A stretch of 64,000 nt of DNA from NCBI GenBank assembly GCA_965197575.1, contig OZ240214.1, forward strand, positions 2,356,001-2,420,000. The letters are read 5' to 3'. This DNA comes from VXOI01 sp965197575. GTDB taxonomy: Bacteria > Chloroflexota > Dehalococcoidia > Lucifugimonadales > UBA3495. Of the stretch, positions 1 to 7,684 are shown in pieces. The notes under the pieces are model-generated. The model had not been told where the DNA came from. It made no database searches and was given only the letters and a program-made list of their open reading frames with translations. Numbering within the stretch: the first letter of the stretch is position 1; every line of letters starts with the position of its first letter. The translations under genes and the position numbers were made by a program.

Positions 1-1
1 C

Positions 2-1066
2 ACTCCGGCTGACGATCCGCTGGCCAACAGCCTGCCCGACACCGGAGCGAAGCGCGCCTTCATTACCCTGGAGATGACCACCGACGAAGGCATCGAGGGC
101 ATCGGGCTGACTTTCATTCCCGCCCTCCACGCCAGCCCGTTATTGCCGGCCTTGAAGTCGTCGGTCGACGCCCTAGCCGGTCTTACGGTGGGCGAGGACC
201 CGATGGAAATCGAGGCCATCGTCGAGCGTCTCAAAGAGGCCACCAGCGGGGCCGGGCCGGGTGGCGTGCTCAGCCTGGCGCTGGCGGCGGTGGACATGGC
301 ATTGTGGGACATCAAGGGCAAGGCACTGGACCAGTCGGTCTGCTCGCTGCTGGGCGGCTACCGCAAGAGTGTGCCCACCTATGCCAGCGGCGCGCTGATG
401 CGCCCGGTGAACGTGGAGCGGCTGGCCGAGATCGGCCCGATGCTGGTGGAGCAGGGCTTCCGGCAGATGAAGACCCAGATGGGAGCCGAACCCACCGCCG
501 GGCGGGAGGTGGAGCGCATCCGGGTGTTGCGAGACGCTGTGGGCGACGACATTGACCTGATGTGCGACATCAACCAGCTCTGGAGCGTGAACCGGGCCAT
601 CGACATCGGCCGCCGCGTGGAGGACTACCACCTGTTCTGGCTGGAGGACGTGGTGGCCCACGACGACTATCAAGGGCTGGCCAAGGTGGCCGACGCCCTG
701 TACACGCCCATCTGCGCCGGGGAGTACGTCTACGGAATCAACCCGTTCCGCCAGTTGATCGAACACGGCTCGGTGGACATCGTGATGATCGACCTGCTGC
801 GGGTTGGCGGCATCACGCCGTGGCGCAAGGCCGCGGCAATGGCCGAGGCGTTCAACATGCCGGTGGTCAGTCACCTGGTGCCGGAGGTCCACATCCAACT
901 GATGGCCGCCATCCCCAACGGCCTGACGGTAGAATACATGCCCTGGACCCTGAAGCTCTTCGAGGAGACCCCTCGCTTCGCCAACGGCAGCCTGGAAGTC
1001 CCCGACAAACCTGGCCTAGGCCTGGCCTTCGATCAGGAAACCTTGGACCACTACGCCGTTTCTTAA
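2..1066 (+). CDS. Mandelate racemase/muconate lactonizing enzyme family protein, 5' partial
   Basis: Enolase-superfamily enzyme; such proteins abstract a proton alpha to a carboxylate using a Mg2+-bound enolate intermediate. The reading frame is open from base 2, so the gene begins upstream of the window. Counting from the first in-window ATG (74), a general-base Lys lies in FRQMKTQM (K133), the three metal ligands are D165 (CDINQLW), E191 (WLED) and E217 (GEYVYG), and the Asp/His dyad is D240 (VMIDLLRVGG) and H267 (VVSHLVPEVH). The second Lys of the usual KxK pair is Gln here. The barrel is complete, so the enzyme should be active, probably on an acid sugar or related hydroxy acid; the substrate cannot be read from sequence. 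A NIPSNAP-like gene follows after 59 bp on the same strand. Confidence 0.88.
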   Translation, partial: TPADDPLANSLPDTGAKRAFITLEMTTDEGIEGIGLTFIPALHASPLLPALKSSVDALAGLTVGEDPMEIEAIVERLKEATSGAGPGGVLSLALAAVDMALWDIKGKALDQSVCSLLGGYRKSVPTYASGALMRPVNVERLAEIGPMLVEQGFRQMKTQMGAEPTAGREVERIRVLRDAVGDDIDLMCDINQLWSVNRAIDIGRRVEDYHLFWLEDVVAHDDYQGLAKVADALYTPICAGEYVYGINPFRQLIEHGSVDIVMIDLLRVGGITPWRKAAAMAEAFNMPVVSHLVPEVHIQLMAAIPNGLTVEYMPWTLKLFEETPRFANGSLEVPDKPGLGLAFDQETLDHYAVS

Positions 1067-1100
1067 TTCAACACAGAGGACGCGGAGACCACAGAGATTT
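1067..1100. repeat. Short dispersed intergenic repeat (CACAGAGGACGC type)
   Basis: The gap after the first gene holds a sequence of the form CACAGAGGACGCGGAG followed by ACCACAGAG. A related copy, CCGCAGAGGGCGCAGAG, lies at 13241-13262 and a shorter one near 4907. Sequences of this kind recur between genes in many bacteria; no function can be read here. Confidence 0.4.
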
Positions 1101-1125
1101 ATCACTGATATTTGGAGGACTACAA

Positions 1126-1437
1126 ATGGTTTCTCAGCTACGGACCTATACCATCAACCGGGGCATGATGGACGCTTGGCTCAAGGTGTTCGACGAGGAG
1201 ATCCGCCCGATTCACGACAAGATCGGGATGCCCATCTCGGCCACCTGGGTGAACGCCGACCGCAACGAGTTCATCTGGATTCGCAGCTTCAACAGCGCCG
1301 AGGAAATCGCGGAGAAGGAAGCGGCCTACTTCGCCTCCGACGAGCGCCGGGCCCTGGGCGACAGGCCCACCAGCCACATCGCCAAGATCGAAGTGAAGGT
1401 CATCGAGCAGGTGCTGACCCCCGCCGGGGTCGCCTAA
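1126..1437 (+). CDS. NIPSNAP family protein
   Basis: A 103-residue protein with the NIPSNAP ferredoxin-like fold pattern: an N-terminal QLRTYTINRG strand, a helix, then FIWIRSFNSAEE and a final strand near KIEVKVIEQV. Bacterial NIPSNAP proteins are small dimeric alpha/beta barrels, often found beside catabolic genes, with no settled activity. The ATG at 1126 is chosen because GGAGG lies 8 bases upstream (1114-1118). It follows the enolase-superfamily gene on the same strand and may share its transcript. Confidence 0.8.
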   Translation: MVSQLRTYTINRGMMDAWLKVFDEEIRPIHDKIGMPISATWVNADRNEFIWIRSFNSAEEIAEKEAAYFASDERRALGDRPTSHIAKIEVKVIEQVLTPAGVA

Positions 1438-1458
1438 AAATCACATCGGGCGTTCACG

Positions 1459-2073
1459 ATGCCCATAGTCCGTAACACGGTAAACCCGGACTGGTTCAAT
1501 TGCGAACTGGAGTTGCCCTACCAACTGAGGATAGACGACTTCAGGTTGGCGATCGCGGACGTGTACGACTTCTTCTTCGACGTGAACGAGCAACTGACCG
1601 CGAAAGGGCTGCGCCGATTGGACGATATGTTGCGCCCGGCAATTATGTCGGGTGTGCTGTCGGATATGCTTACCGCTAGCCTGGCCAGTCATTCGCGGTC
1701 GCTGGTCGAGAACCGGTATTTCAACGGGCACCCCGACCTGGTCGTAAACGGCGTTTATCGGGACAACGCGGTGCAATCGGGCGAACAGGGCGTCGAGATC
1801 AAGACGACTCGCAACCGCGGTGGGGCCGTGGACACTCACGGAGCCCGAGAGCAGTGGATGTGCGTGTTCGTCTACGAAGTCGACGTGACCACCGAGCCCG
1901 CGGTCGACCGCCGTCCGATGACATTTACCGAAATCTACCTGGGACCGGTGACGTTGGAGGATTTTCGCAGGAATCCTCGGGGAGAACTCGGCACGCGGGC
2001 CGCTATGCTGCACCGGGAAGGAATCAGGAAGTTGCGGGAAAGTTGGGTGTATCGTAGGCAACCTACTGCGTAG
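1459..2073 (+). CDS. Probable type II restriction endonuclease (PD-ExK)
   Basis: A 204-residue protein with a readable PD-(D/E)xK core: HPDLVVNG supplies PD at residues 92-93 and GVEIKTTR supplies E113 and K115, the classic metal-binding and catalytic set for hydrolysis of DNA. The stretch after it (GGAVDTHGAR, then WMCVFVYEVD) fits the next helix and strand of the fold. It converges on, and overlaps by 11 bp, a site-specific DNA methyltransferase, which is the main reason for calling it the nuclease of a restriction-modification pair. The recognition site is unknown. It could instead be a non-restriction nuclease of the same fold. Confidence 0.72.
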   Translation: MPIVRNTVNPDWFNCELELPYQLRIDDFRLAIADVYDFFFDVNEQLTAKGLRRLDDMLRPAIMSGVLSDMLTASLASHSRSLVENRYFNGHPDLVVNGVYRDNAVQSGEQGVEIKTTRNRGGAVDTHGAREQWMCVFVYEVDVTTEPAVDRRPMTFTEIYLGPVTLEDFRRNPRGELGTRAAMLHREGIRKLRESWVYRRQPTA

Positions 2074-3199
2074 CGTAGCCGGTCAATTTCGGGATTGCGT
2101 CCTTGGCGATTGAGAAGTATTCCGGGTCTCTCTCAACCCCGATACTGAGATAGCCGACTGCATTGCAGGCTGCGAGTGTCGAGCCCGATCCGGCAAACGG
2201 GTCCAGGACTATTCCCTCGCCTAAAGGCAGTACGGCGCAAACGATTTGGCGAAGATACGACTGGGGCTTGAGGCTCGGATGGGGGGCTAACCGCCGTTCC
2301 GACGCCCGGGTAGGCGCGGACTGGACCACATCCCCAAACGGCTTGTCCTGGGTAGGGCGCCGAAACCCGCCGGTCTTCCACTTTCTGAGGTTATCCTGGA
2401 CTCGTCCGTCCAGCGGCTTGCGAAACAATAGCCACGGCTCCCACATATATCTGGGCAAGACGCTGACATCCTTGAATTCGTTATGCGCCCCCTTTGGCCT
2501 GTCCCCGCCTCTCATCGTCATGGTGAGCCTGATGATTTCCCCCCGCTGCTCCAATCCCGCGTTGGCAAGGGCATCCGAGACCAAATAAGAAACCAGCGGG
2601 TTGGAAGCAACGATGACGTTCGCTCCCGGAACCAGAGCGGGACAGAGGAGTCTGGCCCACGTTGAGAAGAAGTCGCGAATGTCCCTGAGCTGCCCATGGT
2701 CCAACGTAGTAAACCGGGGGATTGGAGACCTCACGGCCCCATCGAAGGAAGGTGGGATCCTCCAGACACCCCCCTTTCTTGCTCGCAATTTGGTCTGTTG
2801 CTCGTCGGTGTACTCCCAGAGTCCATAGGGAGGATCGGTCACGACGGCGTGGACCGAATTCGCCGATTGTCGTTCAATCCAAGAGAAGCAATCATCGTGG
2901 TGCAACACGGTATGCAGGTGAGAGAAGGGGGCCTGCCTGTCACGAAGTTCCTGGAAATTCCGTTGCAGCGGCCCCGGTGATCCGGTTGTCAGCCGGTATA
3001 CTCCTCGTCCGTCACGCTGGAATCGCTCCGGCGTGTTCAGGCGGAGATAAGACCGGATAGAAGAGGTGGGAGTATCGCCTATCTCCTGCTGCACCCTGTC
3101 CGAGATTTGACCAATACTCAGAGGGCTTCCCGCATTCTGAAGTACGCGAATGATTGCGTCGCGGACGCGCCCGGGTGCGTTTTTGCCTGACTCCGACAC
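2063..3199 (-). CDS. Site-specific DNA methyltransferase (beta class, N6-A or N4-C)
   Basis: A 378-residue amino-methyltransferase that would transfer a methyl group from SAM to adenine N6 or cytosine N4 and protect the genome from the neighbouring nuclease. The catalytic motif DPPYG (residues 122-126) precedes the SAM-binding motif LDPFAGSGS (about 332-340), the order of the beta class. Residues 10-70 look like a winged-helix domain (SIGQISDRVQ, then RGVYRL), perhaps for DNA binding or self-regulation. The start is a GTG at 3199 giving MSESGKN; no in-frame ATG fits better. Its 3' end overlaps the nuclease gene tail-to-tail. Confidence 0.88.
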   Translation of the reverse strand: MSESGKNAPGRVRDAIIRVLQNAGSPLSIGQISDRVQQEIGDTPTSSIRSYLRLNTPERFQRDGRGVYRLTTGSPGPLQRNFQELRDRQAPFSHLHTVLHHDDCFSWIERQSANSVHAVVTDPPYGLWEYTDEQQTKLRARKGGVWRIPPSFDGAVRSPIPRFTTLDHGQLRDIRDFFSTWARLLCPALVPGANVIVASNPLVSYLVSDALANAGLEQRGEIIRLTMTMRGGDRPKGAHNEFKDVSVLPRYMWEPWLLFRKPLDGRVQDNLRKWKTGGFRRPTQDKPFGDVVQSAPTRASERRLAPHPSLKPQSYLRQIVCAVLPLGEGIVLDPFAGSGSTLAACNAVGYLSIGVERDPEYFSIAKDAIPKLTGYATQ

Positions 3200-3263
3200 A
3201 TCAGAGATGGTATGACGTCAATGTCAAGCCGGGGTCCGGTCATGAGCATAACGGAAGGGCCCT

Positions 3264-3713
3264 TCAAGACCCCTTCCGCATCTCCACGTGGCGGATGCCT
3301 GCTTCCAGGAAGACTTCGCCGTGTTCTTGGTAGCCGTGGGCGGCGTAGAAGGACTTGACGTATTCCTGGGCGTGAAGGACGAAGCCTGTTGCCCCCTGGG
3401 AACGGGCTTCTTCTTCCAGAAACGTTAGCAGCAGCCCGCCGACACCGTTCCGGCGCCACGGTTGGTCTACCGCCATGCGGCCGATGCGGGCGGGGCCTTC
3501 GCCGAGAATCACGCGGCCAGTACCCACGACCGTGCCGTCGTGCAGGGCGACGGCGTGGGTGGCGGCCGCATCGTATTCGTCGAGTTCTTCTTCCGGCGGC
3601 ACCGACTGCTCTTCGACGAACACCCGGAAGCGGACGCCGATGGCGGCTTCCAACTCCGCCTCGGTTTCTACGACTTTGACGGCGACCTCGCCGCTCAACT
3701 CAGCAGACGGCAT
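3264..3713 (-). CDS. GNAT family N-acetyltransferase (ElaA/YjcF-like)
   Basis: A 149-residue acetyltransferase fold. The acetyl-CoA pyrophosphate-binding region is at about 85-100 (RRNGVGGLLLTFLEEEA), preceded by the strand IGRMAVDQPW. The N-terminal part, VRFRVFVEEQSVPPEEE, is the mark of the ElaA/YjcF subgroup. The acceptor is unknown. It begins 5 bases after the stop of the alcohol dehydrogenase gene, so the two are very likely co-transcribed and perhaps translationally coupled. Confidence 0.85.
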   Translation of the reverse strand: MPSAELSGEVAVKVVETEAELEAAIGVRFRVFVEEQSVPPEEELDEYDAAATHAVALHDGTVVGTGRVILGEGPARIGRMAVDQPWRRNGVGGLLLTFLEEEARSQGATGFVLHAQEYVKSFYAAHGYQEHGEVFLEAGIRHVEMRKGS

Positions 3714-3718
3714 GACGG

Positions 3719-4810
3719 CTAAAAGACTATTACGCCCCGGCCTATCTCGCCAGCGTCCATGTCGTCGTAGGCTTCGTTGACCTGGTCCAGCGAGTAGCGG
3801 CGCACCACCAGGTCGTCCAGATTCAGCTTGCCCAGCCGGTATAGCTCGGCGAACTTGGGCATGTCGACCTTGGCATGGGTCGAGCCGTAGTAGGTGCCGC
3901 GGACGGTCTTTTCGTTGCGCACCATGTCCACGGCGTTGAGGGGAGCCTCGGCCCCGAAGGGCGCGATGCCCACCAGGGTCACGGTGCTGCTCTTGCCGGC
4001 CATGTCGTAGGCAGCCTTGATGGTGGCGGCGGAGCCCACCACCTCGAAGGTGTAGTCCGCGCCGCGGCCGCCGGTGATCTCCTTCACCTGCTCCACCGGG
4101 TCGCGGTCGGAGGCGTTGACCATGTGGGTTGCGCCGAACTTCATGGCGAACTCCAGCTGGCTCTCCCGCAGGTCGACGGCGATGATCTTGCTGGCGTTGG
4201 CCAAGGCCGCGCCCATAATCACGTTAAGTCCCACGCCGCCGCAGCCAACCACCGCCACGCTGCTGCCGGGACGCACCCGGGCGCTGTTCACCACCGCGCC
4301 GACGCCGGTGGGGACGCAGCAGCCGATGAGGGCGGCTTTGTCCATCGGGATGGGCGACTCGACTGCCACGCAGCCCATCTCGGGGACGACCGCATACTCG
4401 GCGAAACAGGCGACCTTGCCCATGTGGTGAATGTACTGGTCTCCCTTGTGCAGGCGGCAGGTGCCGTCCAGCATGTTGGGGCCGGTGGCCATGTGGGTGT
4501 CGCAGACTTGGGAGTTGCCTTCCAGGCAGGAGTGGCAGCGCCCGCAGGCGGGGACGAACGACAGGATCACCTGCTGGCCTGGTCTCACCGAGGTGACGCC
4601 GGGGCCGACCTTCTCGACGGTGCCGGCCCCCTCGTGGCCCAGCACCACGGGCAGGGCGATGGGGGCGTCGCCGTGCATGAAGTGGCGGTCGCTGCGGCAG
4701 ATGCCGGCGGCCCCGATCTTCACCAGCACCTCCCCCTCCTTGGGGTCGTCCAACTCCACGTCTTCCAGCGCCAGAGGCTGTTTGGTCTCATAGAGGACAG
4801 CGGCTTTCAC
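3719..4810 (-). CDS. Zinc-dependent alcohol dehydrogenase (MDR superfamily)
   Basis: A 363-residue medium-chain dehydrogenase that oxidises or reduces an alcohol/aldehyde with NAD(P). Catalytic zinc ligands are visible as C38 (GICRSD), H59 and E60 (LGHEGAG); the structural zinc loop has C89, C92, C95 and C103 (CGRCHSC...QVC). The Rossmann motif GCGGVGLN is near residue 190. It resembles the class III-like/NDMA-dependent group in layout, but the substrate is not deducible. It leads a two-gene unit with the GNAT gene. The ATG at 4810 opens the canonical start MKAAVLYE. Confidence 0.9.
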   Translation of the reverse strand: MKAAVLYETKQPLALEDVELDDPKEGEVLVKIGAAGICRSDRHFMHGDAPIALPVVLGHEGAGTVEKVGPGVTSVRPGQQVILSFVPACGRCHSCLEGNSQVCDTHMATGPNMLDGTCRLHKGDQYIHHMGKVACFAEYAVVPEMGCVAVESPIPMDKAALIGCCVPTGVGAVVNSARVRPGSSVAVVGCGGVGLNVIMGAALANASKIIAVDLRESQLEFAMKFGATHMVNASDRDPVEQVKEITGGRGADYTFEVVGSAATIKAAYDMAGKSSTVTLVGIAPFGAEAPLNAVDMVRNEKTVRGTYYGSTHAKVDMPKFAELYRLGKLNLDDLVVRRYSLDQVNEAYDDMDAGEIGRGVIVF

Positions 4811-4969
4811 AAGTCGTCTCCTGCAAAACGTATTCGGAAGCGAATTGGCAATCGCGGTCTATAATCCACCCCGCGCCGGACTCGTGTCAATCGGCGTTTT
4901 GATTCAACGCAGAGATTATCGCCGGACCATGCCCAGAGCCGGGAGCAAAGCTGCTGGGGCGGCTGGCAG

Positions 4970-5248
4970 CTACCGTGCGATGGCCAGCCGAAGGCTCAGG
5001 CTGTCAAGCACTTTGAACAGCGTGTCGATTCGCGGGTTTCCCTCGCTGGAGAGCGCCCTGTACAGAGCTTGCCGCCCCAGGCCGGTGGTTTCGGAGATGG
5101 AGGACATCCCTTTCGCCCGCGCGACGTTGCCGAGGGCTTTGGTGAAATACTTTGGATCATTTTCCGCCAGCGCCAAATTGAGGTATTCTATCAACGCCTC
5201 GTCGCCGTCGAGGAAATCAATCACGTCGAATCTCTTGAGTTCCATCAT
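4970..5248 (-). CDS. Antitoxin, HTH addiction-module antidote (HI1420-like)
   Basis: A 92-residue helix-turn-helix protein; the HTH is ISETTGLGRQALYRALSSEG and the flanking KALGNVARAKGM and PRIDTLFKVLDSL are hallmarks of the HI1420/HigA-like antidote family. It is expected to bind and neutralise the upstream toxin and repress the operon. Its start overlaps the toxin stop by 4 bases, so translation is coupled. The toxin-first order is normal for this family. Confidence 0.88.
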   Translation of the reverse strand: MMELKRFDVIDFLDGDEALIEYLNLALAENDPKYFTKALGNVARAKGMSSISETTGLGRQALYRALSSEGNPRIDTLFKVLDSLSLRLAIAR

Positions 5249-5541
5249 GCCTCCTTAGATTTCGCTTGCCACCTGTCGAGCGCGCCTAATGTCCCGCCGC
5301 TGACTCGACTTTCCGCACCGCAGAGGAGAATCACCAGCGTATTGTTGCGAATCGTGTAATAGACGCGGTAGCCTTGGCCAACATCGATGGGGAGTTCGCT
5401 GATACCACCTCCCACAGATCTGTTGTCACCAAAGTTTCCGTCTTCGATGCGCTCAATGCGTGACGCAATCGAGGCTTTAGCCCGTTGGTCATGCAGGCCC
5501 TTGAGCCACTCCTCGAAGATTACGGTATACACGATTTCCAC
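5245..5541 (-). CDS. RelE/HigB-type toxin (HI1419-like)
   Basis: A 98-residue protein of the phage-derived Gp49/HI1419 group of RelE-fold toxins, presumed mRNA interferases. The pattern FEEWLKGLHDQRAKASIASRI, GYRVYYTIRNN and LVILLCGAE, with the RxYY-type core strand, is characteristic. The start is a GTG at 5541 (MEIVYT). A perfect inverted repeat lies directly upstream and is the likely autoregulatory site. Confidence 0.88.
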   Translation of the reverse strand: MEIVYTVIFEEWLKGLHDQRAKASIASRIERIEDGNFGDNRSVGGGISELPIDVGQGYRVYYTIRNNTLVILLCGAESRVSGGTLGALDRWQAKSKEA

Positions 5542-5543
5542 GC

Positions 5544-5573
5544 ACGTATCGTCTCTTTTAAGGGACGATACGT
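5544..5573. promoter_or_regulatory. Inverted-repeat operator upstream of the toxin-antitoxin operon
   Basis: Perfect 10-bp arms ACGTATCGTC (5544-5553) and GACGATACGT (5564-5573) with a 10-bp spacer begin 3 bp upstream of the toxin start codon. Arm length and position fit a dimeric HTH antitoxin binding site that represses its own operon; the role is inferred. Confidence 0.6.
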
Positions 5574-5679
5574 CAAGAGAAGTTACTCAAACGATCTTGG
5601 CCGTCTCTGCGGTGAAAATGGGCCCGCCGGTCCTTCAACGAGGTTACAATCAAGGGCCAAGGACTTGGGGAGTCGAACA

Positions 5680-6513
5680 ATGCCCGCACCGCGTCAGACC
5701 ATGGCCATCGTTTACGATTTCGACGGCACCCTTGCGCCCGGAAATATGCAGGAGCACCAGTTTATCCCCGACATCGGGATGCGGGCGGCGGAGTTCTGGC
5801 GCGAGGTAAATGAACTTTCCCGGCGCAATCAGGCCGACCGCATCCTGATGTATATGTACGTCATGCTGCGGAAAGCCCGCGCCGCCGGTCTGCCGGTGCG
5901 AAAGGAGGACTTCCGCAAGCGGGGGGAGGGGCTGCGCCTGTTCGACGGGGTTGCCGGGTGGTTCGGGAGAATCAGCAAGTACGGGCAAGGGCGGGGCGTC
6001 GACATGGGGCACTACCTGGTCTCGTCGGGCAACGCGGAGATCATCGAGGGGTCGGGCATAGCGGGGGAGTTCAAGGAGATTTACGCCTCCAAGTTCCTGT
6101 TCGACGAGAACGGCGAGGCCGCCTGGCCCGCCCTGGCCATCAACTACACCAACAAGACCCAGTACCTGTTCCGCATCAGCAAAGGCGCCCTAGACCTAAG
6201 CGACGAGACACGGATCAACGCCGTGATGCCCAAGAACGAACGCCCCGTCCCGTTCGAGAACATGGTCTACGTCGGCGACGGCACCACGGACGTTCCTGCC
6301 TTCCGGGTGATGAAGGACCAGGGCGGTCTGTCGATAGCGGTGTTCGCCCCGGATGCGGTCAACCCGGACCTGCAGGCGGAGCAGTACCGTGACGGCGGGC
6401 GCATCCATCACGCCGTCCCGGCCGATTACAGGGAGGGATCCGAGCTCGACGCTGTGATCAGGCGGAGGATCGCGGGGGTGGCGGCGCGGGCCTCCCGGGG
6501 GGCTTTTGTTTAG
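5680..6513 (+). CDS. HAD family phosphatase
   Basis: A 277-residue HAD-superfamily hydrolase. Motif I is VYDFDGTLAPG with nucleophile D13 and acid/base D15; motif IV is VYVGDGTTDVPAF near residue 200. The long cap between them is helical. Members dephosphorylate small molecules, and the closest pattern is the phosphoserine-phosphatase-like group. The frame is open further upstream, but the ATG at 5680 is preferred because sequence before it has no family resemblance and runs into the divergent toxin gene region. The 3' end abuts the HNH element: the base after the stop lies in its flanking direct repeat. Confidence 0.8.
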   Translation: MPAPRQTMAIVYDFDGTLAPGNMQEHQFIPDIGMRAAEFWREVNELSRRNQADRILMYMYVMLRKARAAGLPVRKEDFRKRGEGLRLFDGVAGWFGRISKYGQGRGVDMGHYLVSSGNAEIIEGSGIAGEFKEIYASKFLFDENGEAAWPALAINYTNKTQYLFRISKGALDLSDETRINAVMPKNERPVPFENMVYVGDGTTDVPAFRVMKDQGGLSIAVFAPDAVNPDLQAEQYRDGGRIHHAVPADYREGSELDAVIRRRIAGVAARASRGAFV

Positions 6514-6522
6514 TCCTCCTCA

Positions 6523-7434
6523 GCTTTGTATCAAAAGTCCTGAAATGCTCTGATTTGTGATACAAAATTTCGACTTATGATACAGAGTCCTGGGGAGAGG
6601 GAGGTTTTTGCTCTGGCATGCTTTGAGCTAACAGAGAGAAAACAGGTAAAATTGAACATTAAAAGGGGCTGCGTAGGATTCAGCGAAAGGGAGATGTCGA
6701 TTTGACTGCTGAAGGGAAGCGGATGAAAAAGGCAAAGCCCAAAATTATGTCTAGGGACGCTGGGTTATGTGGTGTTCATTTAGGTGGATGCGGGCAACCT
6801 ATTACCAAAAGCGGTGAAACCACAGTAGACCACATCGTTCCGCAGGCTTTGTTTAAGGCGATAGCTCCAACTCCAAGCGAATTTCGTCGAGAAAATAACT
6901 ATCAACCGATGCACAAGGAGTGCAACGAGAGCAAAGCGAATTTAATCGAAGGTCGAGAGTTGGGTGAATTCGAGAAAGCGATAGCAACTGGTTCTAATAA
7001 TACACCTGATGATTGGCCGAGATTCCACTGCAAATGCCACTACCTGCAGATATTGGACGGAAATATGTGCGTATGCACACAAGGTATTGTTAGCGTTGGC
7101 GAGTACAAGCTACGTGAGGGAGTCGTGAAGAACTATGATGGCGTAAGACAAGACGCCATTATGGTGACAGGTTTTTGGGTTGAAGGGGGAGTAAAAAGGG
7201 CGGGCTTTGACCGTAGGTACAAAAGCCCTAAGGGATTCTTGTTACCTAGTTTTTCATCTCAAAGGGTGGCAGGATTTAATATCAGTGAGCGTAGTCGCGT
7301 GGGGTTGCCTGTGCCAGAGCGTATTTACGTTGATGATAGAGGATATGTTACACCTCTTATTTCCTAATCCGAAGTAAAATTCCTGTCAACGATGCTACGG
7401 ACATATGATACGAACGGCACTTATGATACAAAGC
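6523..7434. mobile_element. Small inverted-repeat element carrying only an HNH nuclease
   Basis: The ends are exact 11-bp inverted repeats, GCTTTGTATCA at 6523-6533 and TGATACAAAGC at 7424-7434. Flanking it is an 11-bp direct repeat AGTCCTCCTCA (6512-6522 and 7436-7446, with one extra C at 7435), which looks like a target duplication. More copies of the TGATACAAA-type word sit inside each end (6558, 6578, 7405). The interior is visibly richer in A+T than its neighbours and carries one gene, an HNH nuclease; no transposase is present. The boundaries are inferred from the repeats. Confidence 0.6.
6702..7367 (+). CDS. HNH endonuclease
   Basis: A 221-residue protein with an HNH/beta-beta-alpha-metal nuclease core. 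A zinc-type pair sits in LCGVHLGGCGQPI, the catalytic His in TTVDHIVPQAL, and the N/H part in NNYQPMHKECNESKANLIEG. A second Cys/His cluster (FHCKCHYLQ, then MCVCTQG, about 108-126) suggests another metal site. The rest is unrecognised. The start is probably the TTG at 6702 with AAAGGGAG about 9 bases upstream; the ATG at 6723 is an alternative. It is the only gene in a short inverted-repeat element, so it may drive that element's mobility in the manner of a homing enzyme (inference). Confidence 0.78.
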   Translation: MTAEGKRMKKAKPKIMSRDAGLCGVHLGGCGQPITKSGETTVDHIVPQALFKAIAPTPSEFRRENNYQPMHKECNESKANLIEGRELGEFEKAIATGSNNTPDDWPRFHCKCHYLQILDGNMCVCTQGIVSVGEYKLREGVVKNYDGVRQDAIMVTGFWVEGGVKRAGFDRRYKSPKGFLLPSFSSQRVAGFNISERSRVGLPVPERIYVDDRGYVTPLIS

Positions 7435-7684
7435 CAGTCCTCCTCAATAACGGCCGCCTGACCGGAGGGTAGAGATGGCGCCCGGTCAAGAAGGCGGAGC
7501 ACGCTAACTTCCTGGACGACCCAGCCCATTTTGATCGCGGTCACAGCCCGGGACAGACAGGAACAAGGGCCCCAGAGGACCGGAGAAGTAGAGGCCGCCG
7601 GTCTCCTCGCTGCCCCGGCGGACTGCGAGGCCGGGGTGCTGGCGTGTCGCCGGGGATGCGGAACCCGCTTTCGGGCGCAGGCGG

